Assembly: GCA_003132125.1 (NCBI GenBank)
Contig: PKWT01000220.1
Coordinates: 5,502-10,959, forward strand
Reading direction: 5' to 3'
Source of the DNA: Micrococcales bacterium
GTDB lineage: Bacteria > Actinomycetota > Actinomycetes > Actinomycetales > Dermatophilaceae
Length of the DNA: 5,458 nucleotides
The notes below the pieces were generated by a model, which saw nothing but the letters and a program-made list of their open reading frames with translations, was not told where the DNA came from and made no database searches. The first letter of the stretch is position 1. Each line of letters begins with the position of its first letter. Positions 1 through 5,458 of this stretch are shown piece after piece. The position numbers and the translations under genes are program-made.

Positions 1-93
1 GCAGTGCTGGCCGGGGACGAAGATGGTGCCCGGGCGTTCATGGAGGAGCACTGCGATGCGACCTCAGCATTGCTTCGGGGCCTTCTTGGCTAG
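1..93 (+). CDS. C-terminal end of a probable GntR-family (FCD domain) transcriptional regulator, partial
   Basis: Frame 1 is open from the window edge to a TAG at 91-93, giving 30 residues that begin AVLAGDEDGARAFMEEH and end LLRGLLG. The pattern 'A-(V/I)-x-A-G-D-x-x-(A/G)-A-R-x-x-M-x-x-H' followed by a short amphipathic tail is typical of the last helices of FCD ligand-binding domains in FadR-subfamily GntR regulators. The N-terminal winged-helix domain lies outside the window, so the family cannot be confirmed here. The gene ends 48 bases before the glutamine-synthetase-like gene on the same strand, which fits a local regulator (often a repressor released by a pathway metabolite) of the catabolic operon that follows. 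TetR-family or other helical regulators with similar tails are not excluded. Confidence 0.6.
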   Translation, partial: AVLAGDEDGARAFMEEHCDATSALLRGLLG

Positions 94-130
94 CGGACAC
101 GAACGAAGAAGGACGACGAGCTTCAACGCG

Positions 131-137
131 AGGAGAG
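131..137 (+). promoter_or_regulatory. Shine-Dalgarno site of the glutamine-synthetase-like gene
   Basis: AGGAGAG lies just upstream of the ATG at 142; its AGGAG core leaves a 6-base spacer. It is the strongest ribosome binding site in the window and fixes the start at 142. The 48-base gap it sits in (94-141) shows no clear -35/-10 pair or hairpin, so co-transcription with the upstream regulator is possible. Confidence 0.8.
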
Positions 138-141
138 ACAT

Positions 142-1509
142 ATGACTTCCCCACCCACACTGACCATTGAGCAGCTGCGAGCTGAGATCGAGTCGGGGGC
201 CATCGACACGGTCATCACTGCGATCACCGACATGCAGGGACGTCTGCAGGGCAAGCGCAACCACGGGCAGTTCTTCCTGGACCATGTGCTTGGTCATGGC
301 GTGGAGGGATGCAACTACCTGCTGGCCGTCGATGTCGAGATGAACACGGTCGACGGCTACGCCATCAGCTCCTGGGAACGTGGCTACGGAGACATGTTGT
401 TCGAGCTGGATATGTCGACGCTGCGCCGAACGCCGGGCCAGCCCCACTCCGCCACGGTGCAGTGCGACCTGCTCTGGATGGACGGCAGCGGTCTTGTACG
501 CCCGTCGCCGCGCTCCGTGCTCAAGTCCCAGGCCGCGGCCGCAGCGGACCTTGGTTGTGTCGCCATGGCCGGGACCGAGCTCGAGTTCATCGTGTTCGAG
601 GACTCGTACGACGCCGCCTGGGACCGGCGCTACCAGGGGCTCACGGGTGCCAATCGCTACAACGTCGACTACTCGATCCTGGGCGGAACAAGGGTCGAGC
701 CGTTGCTGCGCGATATCCGCAACGAGATGTACGCCGCAGGCGTTGTGGTCGAGAACGCCAAGGGGGAGTGCAACCTGGGCCAGCACGAGATCGCGTTCCT
801 GTACGACGAGGTCGTCCGAACCTGCGACAACCACAGCGTCTACAAGAACGCAGCCAAGGAGATCGCGGCAGCCCATGGCCAGTCGCTGACCTTTATGGCC
901 AAGTACGACCACCGCGAGGGCAACTCTTGCCACATCCACCTCTCGCTTCGTGGGCAGGACGGCACCATGGTCTTCGCCGACGACGGCAGGAACGGCGGCC
1001 AGAGCCAGATGTTCGATCACTTCCTGGCTGGCATCCTGGCCACGATGCGCGAGTTCACCTTGCTGTATGCGCCAAACATCAACTCCTACAAACGCTTTGC
1101 CCCCGGTTCCTTTGCCCCGACAGCGGTCGCATGGGGCCGGGACAACCGCACCTGTGCCTTGCGTGTGGTCGGCCGCGGAGCCGGGCTGCGCGTCGAGAAC
1201 CGGCTGCCGGGCGGTGACGTCAACCCGTACCTGGCTGTCGCGGCGATGCTCGCAGGTGGCCTGCACGGCATCGAGGAGCAGCTGCCGCTTGAGCCGGCCC
1301 TCGAGGGCAACGCCTACGTCTCCGACAAGCCCCGCGTCCCCTCCACCCTGCTGGAGGCTCGGGACCTCTTCGCCGCGTCGACTGTGGCGGAACAGGTTTT
1401 TGGCAAGGATGTGGTGGAGCACTACGTCCATGCAGCAGACGTCGAGCTGCTGGCGTTCAACACAACGGTCACCGACTGGGAACGAGTCAGAGGGTTTGAG
1501 CGGCTGTGA
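142..1509 (+). CDS. Glutamine synthetase family protein, probable gamma-glutamyl-amine (polyamine/ethanolamine-type) ligase
   Basis: This 455-residue protein is a GS-fold ATP-dependent ligase, probably joining the gamma-carboxyl of glutamate to an amine rather than to ammonia. Visible family motifs are GTELEF (144-149, metal-binding Glu146 and Glu148), GECNLGQHE (208-216, metal-binding Glu209 and Glu216), NSCHIHLSL (261-269, with the HxH pair His264/His266), NSYKRF (314-319), WGRDNR with Arg341 (331-341), and ENRLPGGDVNPYL (351-363 region). The N-terminal segment lacks the recognisable 'DGSSI' ammonium-site loop of canonical GlnA; the equivalent stretch reads around YAISSWERGYGDM. The C-terminal NLYDL adenylylation motif is also absent, with only an isolated tyrosine near 392. 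Those differences fit the GlnA3/GlnA4/PuuA-like branch, which includes gamma-glutamylpolyamine and gamma-glutamylethanolamide synthetases; IpuC-type isopropylamine ligases are another option. A strong Shine-Dalgarno supports the ATG. The stop overlaps the next start by four bases (GTGA), implying translational coupling. The fold is certain; the amine is inferred. Confidence 0.92.
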   Translation: MTSPPTLTIEQLRAEIESGAIDTVITAITDMQGRLQGKRNHGQFFLDHVLGHGVEGCNYLLAVDVEMNTVDGYAISSWERGYGDMLFELDMSTLRRTPGQPHSATVQCDLLWMDGSGLVRPSPRSVLKSQAAAAADLGCVAMAGTELEFIVFEDSYDAAWDRRYQGLTGANRYNVDYSILGGTRVEPLLRDIRNEMYAAGVVVENAKGECNLGQHEIAFLYDEVVRTCDNHSVYKNAAKEIAAAHGQSLTFMAKYDHREGNSCHIHLSLRGQDGTMVFADDGRNGGQSQMFDHFLAGILATMREFTLLYAPNINSYKRFAPGSFAPTAVAWGRDNRTCALRVVGRGAGLRVENRLPGGDVNPYLAVAAMLAGGLHGIEEQLPLEPALEGNAYVSDKPRVPSTLLEARDLFAASTVAEQVFGKDVVEHYVHAADVELLAFNTTVTDWERVRGFERL

Positions 1510-2903
1510 ACGAACAGAGGAACCCGGCGCAGACCGGCGAGCACGACGTCATCAACCCGGCAACCGAGGCGCTGGTCCGGCGGATCGAGCAGCCCGACCT
1601 TGAGCGGACCAATGAGGCGATCGACCGCGCTGACGCCGCAAGTCCTGCGTGGCGCGCGGTAGCGCCTGCCGATCGTGGGCGGCTCCTGCGTCGGTTCAGC
1701 GAGGTCGTGGACTCTCATCTGGAGGAGCTTGCCCAGCTCGAGGTCAGCAACTCCGGACACACGATCGGCAACGCCCGTTGGGAGGCTGGGAACGTCCGCG
1801 ACGTCCTCAACTACTACTCAGCAGCGCCAGAACGCTTGTTCGGCAGGCAGATTCCGGTCGCTGGAGGACTGGATGTCACGTTCAAGGAGCCGCTCGGGAC
1901 GGTGGGCATCATCGTGCCGTGGAACTTTCCGATGCCGATCGCCGGTTGGGGCTTCGCGCCTGCGCTGGCTGCCGGCAACACGGTGGTCCTCAAACCTGCC
2001 GAGCTCACCCCGCTGACGGCGATCCGGCTGGGTGAGCTCGCCTTGGAGGCTGGCATCCCCGAAGGCGTATTCACCGTCATTGCGGGCAAGGGGTCGGTGG
2101 TCGGTGAGCGGTTCGTGACGCATCCTGTGGTCCGAAAGATCTGCTTCACAGGATCGACTGCAGTGGGCCAGCGGATCATGCGTGGGGCGGCCGACCAGGT
2201 CAAGCGGATCACCCTGGAACTGGGCGGCAAGAGCGCGAACGTCATCTTCGACGATGCTGATATCGAGGCTGCCGCCGCGGCAGCTCCAATGTCCTTCCTC
2301 GACAATGCAGGTCAGGACTGCTGTGCTCGAAGTCGAATTCTGGTACAGCGCAACGTCTTTGATCGCTTCATGGAACTGTTTGAACAAGCGGTCAAGGGTG
2401 TCGTGGTGGGTGATCCGACTCAGGACATCACGCAGATGGGGCCCCTCATCAGTCCGGGTCAGCGGGAGACGGTGCGCTCATATGTCGAGAACTCTGCCGA
2501 GCCGGTGGATGTCGCCTTTCGAGGCGCGGCGCCCGCAGGAGCTGGTTTCTGGTACCCCGCCACCGTTGTCCTTGCGCGCGGCACCTCGGAGCGAGTCTGG
2601 CGCGAAGAGGTCTTCGGCCCCGTCGTGGCCGTGCTGCCCTTCAAGGACGAGGCCGACGCGATCGCCAAGGCAAACGACTCGGACTACGGTCTGTCCGGAT
2701 CGATCTGGACCCGAGATGTGGGGCGCGCGCTGCGCGTCTCGCGCGGCATACAGGCAGGCAATCTCTCGGTGAACTCCCACAGCAGCGTTCGGTATTCGAC
2801 ACCGTTCGGTGGTTTCAAACAGTCCGGCATCGGTCGCGAGCTCGGGCCCGACGCGCTCGATGCGTTCACGGACGTCAAGAACGTCTTCATCTCCACCAGT
2901 TGA
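1506..2903 (+). CDS. NAD(P)-dependent aldehyde dehydrogenase
   Basis: This 465-residue protein is a classical ALDH-superfamily enzyme oxidising an aldehyde to the acid. Visible motifs: PWNFP (138-142, with the oxyanion Asn140), LKPAELTP (cofactor-binding segment, about 162-169), FTGSTAVGQ (214-222), LELGGKS (237-243, general-base Glu238), GQDCCARSR (269-277, catalytic Cys272 by alignment with GQxC), EEVFGPV (367-373, Glu368), and SVNSHSSVRYSTPFGGFKQSGIGRE near the end. The start is GTG at 1506, which overlaps the previous stop as GTGA. An in-frame TGA at 1497-1499 rules out any longer form. AGAGGG at 1489-1494 could serve as a somewhat distant Shine-Dalgarno. Its N-terminus is short: the conserved NPAT motif sits at residues 17-20, without the usual preceding 'xxxGxW' strand. 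In this context the substrate is probably a gamma-glutamyl-capped amino aldehyde, analogous to PuuC; betaine-aldehyde-type specificity is an alternative. Confidence 0.93.
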   Translation: MNEQRNPAQTGEHDVINPATEALVRRIEQPDLERTNEAIDRADAASPAWRAVAPADRGRLLRRFSEVVDSHLEELAQLEVSNSGHTIGNARWEAGNVRDVLNYYSAAPERLFGRQIPVAGGLDVTFKEPLGTVGIIVPWNFPMPIAGWGFAPALAAGNTVVLKPAELTPLTAIRLGELALEAGIPEGVFTVIAGKGSVVGERFVTHPVVRKICFTGSTAVGQRIMRGAADQVKRITLELGGKSANVIFDDADIEAAAAAAPMSFLDNAGQDCCARSRILVQRNVFDRFMELFEQAVKGVVVGDPTQDITQMGPLISPGQRETVRSYVENSAEPVDVAFRGAAPAGAGFWYPATVVLARGTSERVWREEVFGPVVAVLPFKDEADAIAKANDSDYGLSGSIWTRDVGRALRVSRGIQAGNLSVNSHSSVRYSTPFGGFKQSGIGRELGPDALDAFTDVKNVFISTS

Positions 2904-2955
2904 TGAGAACCGAGTTGATGAGAACCGAGTTGATGAGAACCCGTTGAAGAGCACC
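2898..2955. repeat. 15-bp tandem repeat array, three copies plus a degenerate fourth
   Basis: The unit AGTTGATGAGAACCG occurs at 2898-2912 and 2913-2927 identically, and at 2928-2942 with only the last base changed (C for G). A degenerate fourth copy, GTTGAAGAGCACC at 2943-2955, matches 11 of 13 bases after loss of the leading part. The first copy contains the aldehyde dehydrogenase stop codon (2901-2903), so copy number does not alter that protein. The array takes up most of the 94-base gap before the SDR gene. Each unit contains GTT-6N-AAC, a small inverted pair that could be a protein half-site or chance. Replication slippage could create the array; a regulatory role is unproven. Confidence 0.95.
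2903..2947 (+). other. Possible 14-codon leader-type ORF encoded by the tandem repeat
   Basis: An ATG at 2903 overlaps the last base of the aldehyde dehydrogenase stop (TGATG) and opens a frame reading MRTELMRTELMRTR, ending at TGA 2945-2947. Because the repeat is 15 bases, each copy adds exactly one MRTEL pentapeptide and an internal ATG. The overlap would permit re-initiation after termination of the upstream gene, carrying ribosomes towards the SDR start 50 bases further on. There is no independent Shine-Dalgarno and no evidence of conservation, so this may simply be a by-product of the repeat. Confidence 0.2.
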
Positions 2956-2997
2956 ACCTGACAGAACCGCATCCGCAGAGGGAAGGCAGAGACACTC

Positions 2998-3765
2998 ATG
3001 GCAGGCAGGATCGAAGGCAAGGTCGCGGTCGTCACAGGAGGCAGCAGCGGTATCGGGCTGGCTACGGTCCGACGGTTCGCAGCCGAGGGCGCCAAGGTTG
3101 TGATCGGCGATGTCGACGACGCCAACGGCTCGCGGATCGCTGCGGAGATCGACGGCGCGTTCGTCCACTGTGACGTCACCAACCCCGAGCAGGTAGAGGC
3201 CCTCTTCCGTACAGCAAAGGAGAAGTTCGGCAGCATCGACATTGCCTTCAACAATGCGGGCATCTCACCGCCGGAGGACGACTCGATCCTCACCACCGAT
3301 CTCGCCGCCTGGCGCAGGGTGCAGGAGGTCAACCTGACCAGCGTCTACCTCTGTTGCAAGGCGGTCCTGCCCTACATGCTTGAGCAGAAGAAGGGCTCGA
3401 TCATCAATACCGCGTCCTTCGTGGCGGTCCTGGGTGCTGCGACCTCGCAGATCTCCTACACAGCCAGCAAGGGTGGGGTGCTCTCGATGTCACGTGAGCT
3501 CGGCGTGCAGTTCGCCCGCGAGGGTGTGCGCGTCAACGCGCTGTGCCCCGGCCCGGTCAACACCCCACTGCTCCAAGAGCTGTTCGCCAGTGATCCTGAG
3601 CGGGCGGCGCGCCGCCTCGTCCACATCCCCGTCGGCCGGTTTGCCGAGCCCGATGAAATCGCCAGCGCAGTGCTGTTTCTCGCCAGTGACGAGTCGAGCT
3701 TCATCACGGCGGCACAGTTCATGGTCGACGGCGGGATCGCTGGCGCCTACGTCACTCCGTTGTGA
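2998..3765 (+). CDS. SDR family NAD(P)-dependent oxidoreductase
   Basis: This 255-residue protein is a classical short-chain dehydrogenase/reductase of the usual length, interconverting an alcohol and a carbonyl with a nicotinamide cofactor. Visible motifs: the Rossmann TGGSSGIG (13-20), Asp38 at the end of beta-2 (which generally favours NAD(H) over NADP(H)), Asp59-Val60 contacting adenine, NNAG (85-88), Asn112, Ser140, and the YTASK catalytic pair Tyr154/Lys158, followed by PGPVNTP (184-190) and the C-terminal FMVDGG. Automatic annotation often calls such proteins 3-oxoacyl-ACP reductase (FabG), but no fatty-acid genes are nearby. Its place between an aldehyde dehydrogenase and a gamma-glutamyl hydrolase suggests it oxidises a gamma-glutamyl-capped amino alcohol to the aldehyde; that substrate is inference. 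A purine-rich stretch (GGAAGG, 2981-2986) lies 11 bases before the ATG. The preceding gap is filled by a 15-bp repeat array. Confidence 0.93.
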   Translation: MAGRIEGKVAVVTGGSSGIGLATVRRFAAEGAKVVIGDVDDANGSRIAAEIDGAFVHCDVTNPEQVEALFRTAKEKFGSIDIAFNNAGISPPEDDSILTTDLAAWRRVQEVNLTSVYLCCKAVLPYMLEQKKGSIINTASFVAVLGAATSQISYTASKGGVLSMSRELGVQFAREGVRVNALCPGPVNTPLLQELFASDPERAARRLVHIPVGRFAEPDEIASAVLFLASDESSFITAAQFMVDGGIAGAYVTPL

Positions 3766-3791
3766 TTCACGGATCTGTGATTCAGGGATCG
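3762..3791. repeat. Imperfect 15-bp tandem duplication at the SDR/hydrolase junction
   Basis: GTGATTCACGGATCT (3762-3776) is followed directly by GTGATTCAGGGATCG (3777-3791); 13 of 15 bases match. The first copy contains the SDR stop codon (TGA, 3763-3765). Each copy begins with GTG in the reading frame of the downstream hydrolase, so the duplication creates two alternative start codons before the ATG at 3801. The unit is unrelated in sequence to the array at 2898-2955, but has the same length and the same position relative to a stop codon. Confidence 0.85.
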
Positions 3792-3800
3792 CCAGAAGCC

Positions 3801-4556
3801 ATGGGCCCCAACAGCTCTCGACCCATCATCGGCATCACGTGCTACGTCGAGGAGGCCGTGCGCGGGGTGTGGGAGAGCATGCCTCACGCGTTGCTGCCCT
3901 ACACGTACGTGGCCAAGGTCGAGCGCGCAGGCGGGATCGCTGTTCTGATCCCGCCGCGCGTTGACGCCGACGCCGAGATGGCCCGCGCGGTCGTCGCGCG
4001 ACTGGACGGTCTGATCCTCGCCGGCGGCGCCGACGTCGAACCAGCGCGCTATGCAGCGCACCCCCACCCGAGCGTGCAGGAGGCGCGACCCGATCGAGAT
4101 GCCTTCGAGCTGGCGTTGGCCGCGGTCACGCGACAGCTGGACACACCGGTGCTGGGTATCTGCCGTGGCATGCAGGTCATGGCTGTGGCTGCGGGCGGGA
4201 CGTTGCACCAGCATCTCCCCGATGTGGTTGGGCACGAGGAGCACTCACCCGACCCGGGGGTCTACGGCTCCCATTCCGTGCGCACCGTTGAGGGCACCAC
4301 GGTGAGCACTCTGCTGGGGCAAGAGGTCGTCATCCCGAGCTACCACCACCAGTCCGTTGCCACTCACCCTGGTTATGTCCCTGCTGCCTGGGCGCAGGAC
4401 GGCACGCTTGAGGCGATGGAGCATCGGGCGTCGCGTTTTCGACTGGCGGTGCAGTGGCATCCCGAAGCTGGTGATGACACTCGGCTGTTCGATGCTCTGA
4501 TCCGGGCCTGCGCGCCCCCGGTGCCCACAGGCGTGACCACAGTGCGAGACGGGTAG
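3801..4556 (+). CDS. Gamma-glutamyl-gamma-aminobutyrate hydrolase family protein (PuuD-like class I amidotransferase)
   Basis: This 251-residue protein (from ATG 3801) is a class I glutamine-amidotransferase-like peptidase of the C26/PuuD group, hydrolysing the gamma-glutamyl amide bond to release glutamate and an amino acid. Visible features are RPIIGITCY at the N-terminus, LILAGGADVEP (71-81, oxyanion region), RPDRDAFELAL (96-106), GICRGMQ (119-125, nucleophile Cys121), SYHHQSV (180-186), and QWHPE (218-222, His220 and Glu222 completing the triad). It would be the last step of the operon's pathway. The start is uncertain: GTG 3762 overlaps the SDR stop as GTGA, GTG 3777 is a second option, and both lie in a 15-bp duplication. 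ATG 3801 fits the family's usual N-terminus, where conservation begins at RPIIGIT; an AGGGA at 3784-3788 is the only nearby purine-rich candidate, at a long 12-base spacing. The substrate could be gamma-glutamyl-GABA, -glycine or -beta-alanine. Confidence 0.9.
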   Translation: MGPNSSRPIIGITCYVEEAVRGVWESMPHALLPYTYVAKVERAGGIAVLIPPRVDADAEMARAVVARLDGLILAGGADVEPARYAAHPHPSVQEARPDRDAFELALAAVTRQLDTPVLGICRGMQVMAVAAGGTLHQHLPDVVGHEEHSPDPGVYGSHSVRTVEGTTVSTLLGQEVVIPSYHHQSVATHPGYVPAAWAQDGTLEAMEHRASRFRLAVQWHPEAGDDTRLFDALIRACAPPVPTGVTTVRDG

Positions 4557-4603
4557 CCAGATGGTGGACGGGCGTGCCACGCTTCATTTTCGTTCCGCGA
4601 GAC

Positions 4604-4607
4604 AGGG
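4604..4607 (+). promoter_or_regulatory. Probable Shine-Dalgarno site of cimA
   Basis: AGGG lies 6 bases before the ATG at 4614 and supports that start, which also gives the N-terminus expected for the family (catalytic DTTLRDGAQ beginning at residue 8). The 57-base gap 4557-4613 contains no convincing promoter. Confidence 0.55.
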
Positions 4608-4613
4608 CTGACG

Positions 4614-5458
4614 ATGACTGAGCTGCAGGTTTACGACACCACGCTGCGCGATGGTGCCCAGCAAGAGGGCCTTAACCTCTCGGTCGCTGACAAGATTGTC
4701 ATCGCGGGGCACCTGGACGAGCTCGGTGTCGGCTTCATCGAAGGCGGCTGGCCCGGCGCCAATCCCAAGGACACCGAGTTCTTTGCCAGGGCCAAGCGTG
4801 AGCTCAACCTGTCCAACGCGACGCTGGCCGCTTTTGGTGCGACCCGGCGTGCGGGCACGGTGGCAGCGGACGATCCGCAGGTCCGAGCGCTCGTTGACTC
4901 GGGTGCGTCGGTGATAACGCTGGTGGCCAAAGCGCATGTCCGCCACGTCGAGTCTGCTTTGCGCACAACGCTTCCCGAGAACCTCGCGATGATCCGCGAC
5001 ACTGTGTCCTTCCTTCGCGGTGAGGGTCGTCGGGTATTTCTGGATGCGGAACACTTCTTCGATGGATACCTGGCTGACCGCGCATACGCGCTCGAGGTCC
5101 TGCGTGTCGCCGCCGAGGCCGGGGCCGAGGTCATCGCCTTGTGCGACACCAACGGGGGCATGCTGCCTCCGCAGGTGAGCGACATCGTCGCTGATGTCCT
5201 TGACGCGAGCGGGGCCCGGCTCGGGATCCACTGTCACAACGACACCGGTTGCGCGGTGGCCAACTCCCTCGCCGCCGTCGCCGCCGGCGCCACCCACATC
5301 CAGGGCACCATCAACGGGTATGGCGAACGCACCGGCAACGCTGACCTGCTCACGGTGGTGAGCAACCTCCAGATCAAGCAGGGACGCAAGGTTCTGCCCG
5401 AGAGCAGGCTTCGTGAGGCCACCCGCATCGCCCACGCAATCAGCGAGGTCACCAACGT
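4614..5458 (+). CDS. cimA: Citramalate synthase, N-terminal part (cut by the window end)
   Basis: The reading frame runs open from ATG 4614 to the window edge, giving 281 residues of a DRE-TIM metallolyase. CimA condenses pyruvate and acetyl-CoA to (R)-citramalate, the first step of the threonine-independent route to 2-oxobutanoate and isoleucine. Visible motifs: YDTTLRDGAQQEGL (7-20, Arg12 and metal ligand Asp13), FIEGGWPGANPKD (41-53, characteristic of the CimA branch; LeuA normally reads differently here), DAEHFFDGY (144-152), CDTNGG (177-182), the metal ligands in HCHND (206-210), and NGYGERTGNADL (234-245, with Asn242). The barrel is nearly complete; the linker and regulatory C-terminal domain lie beyond the window, since full-length proteins are usually a little over 500 residues. 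The gene follows the hydrolase by 57 bases on the same strand, but its pathway differs, so it probably begins a separate biosynthetic block. Homocitrate or isopropylmalate synthase are less likely alternatives. Confidence 0.9.
   Translation, partial: MTELQVYDTTLRDGAQQEGLNLSVADKIVIAGHLDELGVGFIEGGWPGANPKDTEFFARAKRELNLSNATLAAFGATRRAGTVAADDPQVRALVDSGASVITLVAKAHVRHVESALRTTLPENLAMIRDTVSFLRGEGRRVFLDAEHFFDGYLADRAYALEVLRVAAEAGAEVIALCDTNGGMLPPQVSDIVADVLDASGARLGIHCHNDTGCAVANSLAAVAAGATHIQGTINGYGERTGNADLLTVVSNLQIKQGRKVLPESRLREATRIAHAISEVTN

Noticed and set aside
64..1431. A long open frame on the minus strand opposite the GS-like gene, by chance also 455 codons long
   Set aside because: It has no recognisable domain, mirrors the codon structure of the real gene, and is the usual antisense artefact of high-GC coding DNA. 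The GS motifs and Shine-Dalgarno identify the + strand gene as real.
2268..2284. Near-perfect palindrome GCTGCCGC-C-GCGGCAGC inside the aldehyde dehydrogenase
   Set aside because: It falls in an alanine-rich coding stretch (EAAAAAAP), where GCC/GCG/GCA codons readily create inverted repeats; there is nothing to suggest an operator or terminator mid-gene.
2478..3332. A minus-strand open frame spanning the ALDH end, the repeat array and the SDR start, with serine-rich repeats from the array
   Set aside because: Its repeated segment is only the reverse translation of the 15-bp DNA repeat, and it overlaps two well-supported genes; no domain is visible.
2998..3765. Reading the SDR as a fatty-acid 3-oxoacyl-ACP reductase (FabG)
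   Set aside because: There are no acyl-carrier or fatty-acid synthesis genes nearby, and the gene sits within an amine-catabolic set; SDR motifs alone do not define the substrate.
4564..4590. Possible terminator: a weak stem GTGGAC/GT-G-CCAC followed by a short T-rich run before cimA
   Set aside because: The stem has about six pairs with a bulge, a small loop and only four consecutive Ts after a gap, which is too weak to call an intrinsic terminator.
5268..5293. GCC-rich run in cimA resembling a simple sequence repeat
   Set aside because: It encodes the normal alanine-rich helix after HCHNDTG in this family and is not a true tandem repeat.
4584..5435. A 283-codon minus-strand open frame opposite cimA
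   Set aside because: The + strand carries a complete set of CimA motifs in order; the antisense frame shows no family signature and is a shadow.

Overview
The window looks like a stretch of a high-GC actinobacterial chromosome. GC is in the mid-60s by eye, with strong G/C preference at third codon positions, frequent GTG starts and very tight same-strand gene packing. All genes are on the + strand. They are: the last 30 codons of what looks like a GntR/FCD-type regulator (1-93); a glutamine-synthetase-family ligase (142-1509); an NAD(P)-dependent aldehyde dehydrogenase (1506-2903); a classical short-chain dehydrogenase/reductase (2998-3765); a class I glutamine-amidotransferase-like gamma-glutamyl hydrolase of the PuuD type (about 3801-4556); and the first 281 codons of a citramalate synthase, cimA (4614 to the window end).

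The four middle genes read as one catabolic operon built on the gamma-glutamylation logic of the Puu putrescine route. A GS-like ligase caps an amine with glutamate, dehydrogenases oxidise the far end of the capped molecule to an acid, and a PuuD-like hydrolase removes the glutamate. No PuuB-like amine oxidase or aminotransferase lies in the window; its place is taken by an SDR. Alcohol -> aldehyde (SDR) -> acid (ALDH) would suit a gamma-glutamylated amino alcohol better than a diamine. An ethanolamine-type substrate giving gamma-glutamylglycine, then glycine plus glutamate, is the simplest version. This resembles the gamma-glutamylethanolamide synthetase (GlnA4) route described in Streptomyces coelicolor; the substrate here is inferred. 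The regulator fragment upstream probably controls the operon. cimA, for isoleucine-precursor synthesis, probably starts a separate functional block.

Two gene junctions carry short 15-bp tandem duplications that begin at or beside the upstream stop codon. Downstream of the aldehyde dehydrogenase there are three copies (two identical, the third differing at its last base) plus a degenerate fourth (2898-2955). At the SDR/hydrolase junction there are two imperfect copies (3762-3791). The first array also encodes a 14-codon peptide of MRTEL repeats overlapping the stop codon. These repeats are the least explained structure in the window. No RNA gene, insertion sequence, CRISPR array, convincing promoter or strong terminator was seen, and no gap between genes exceeds 100 bases.
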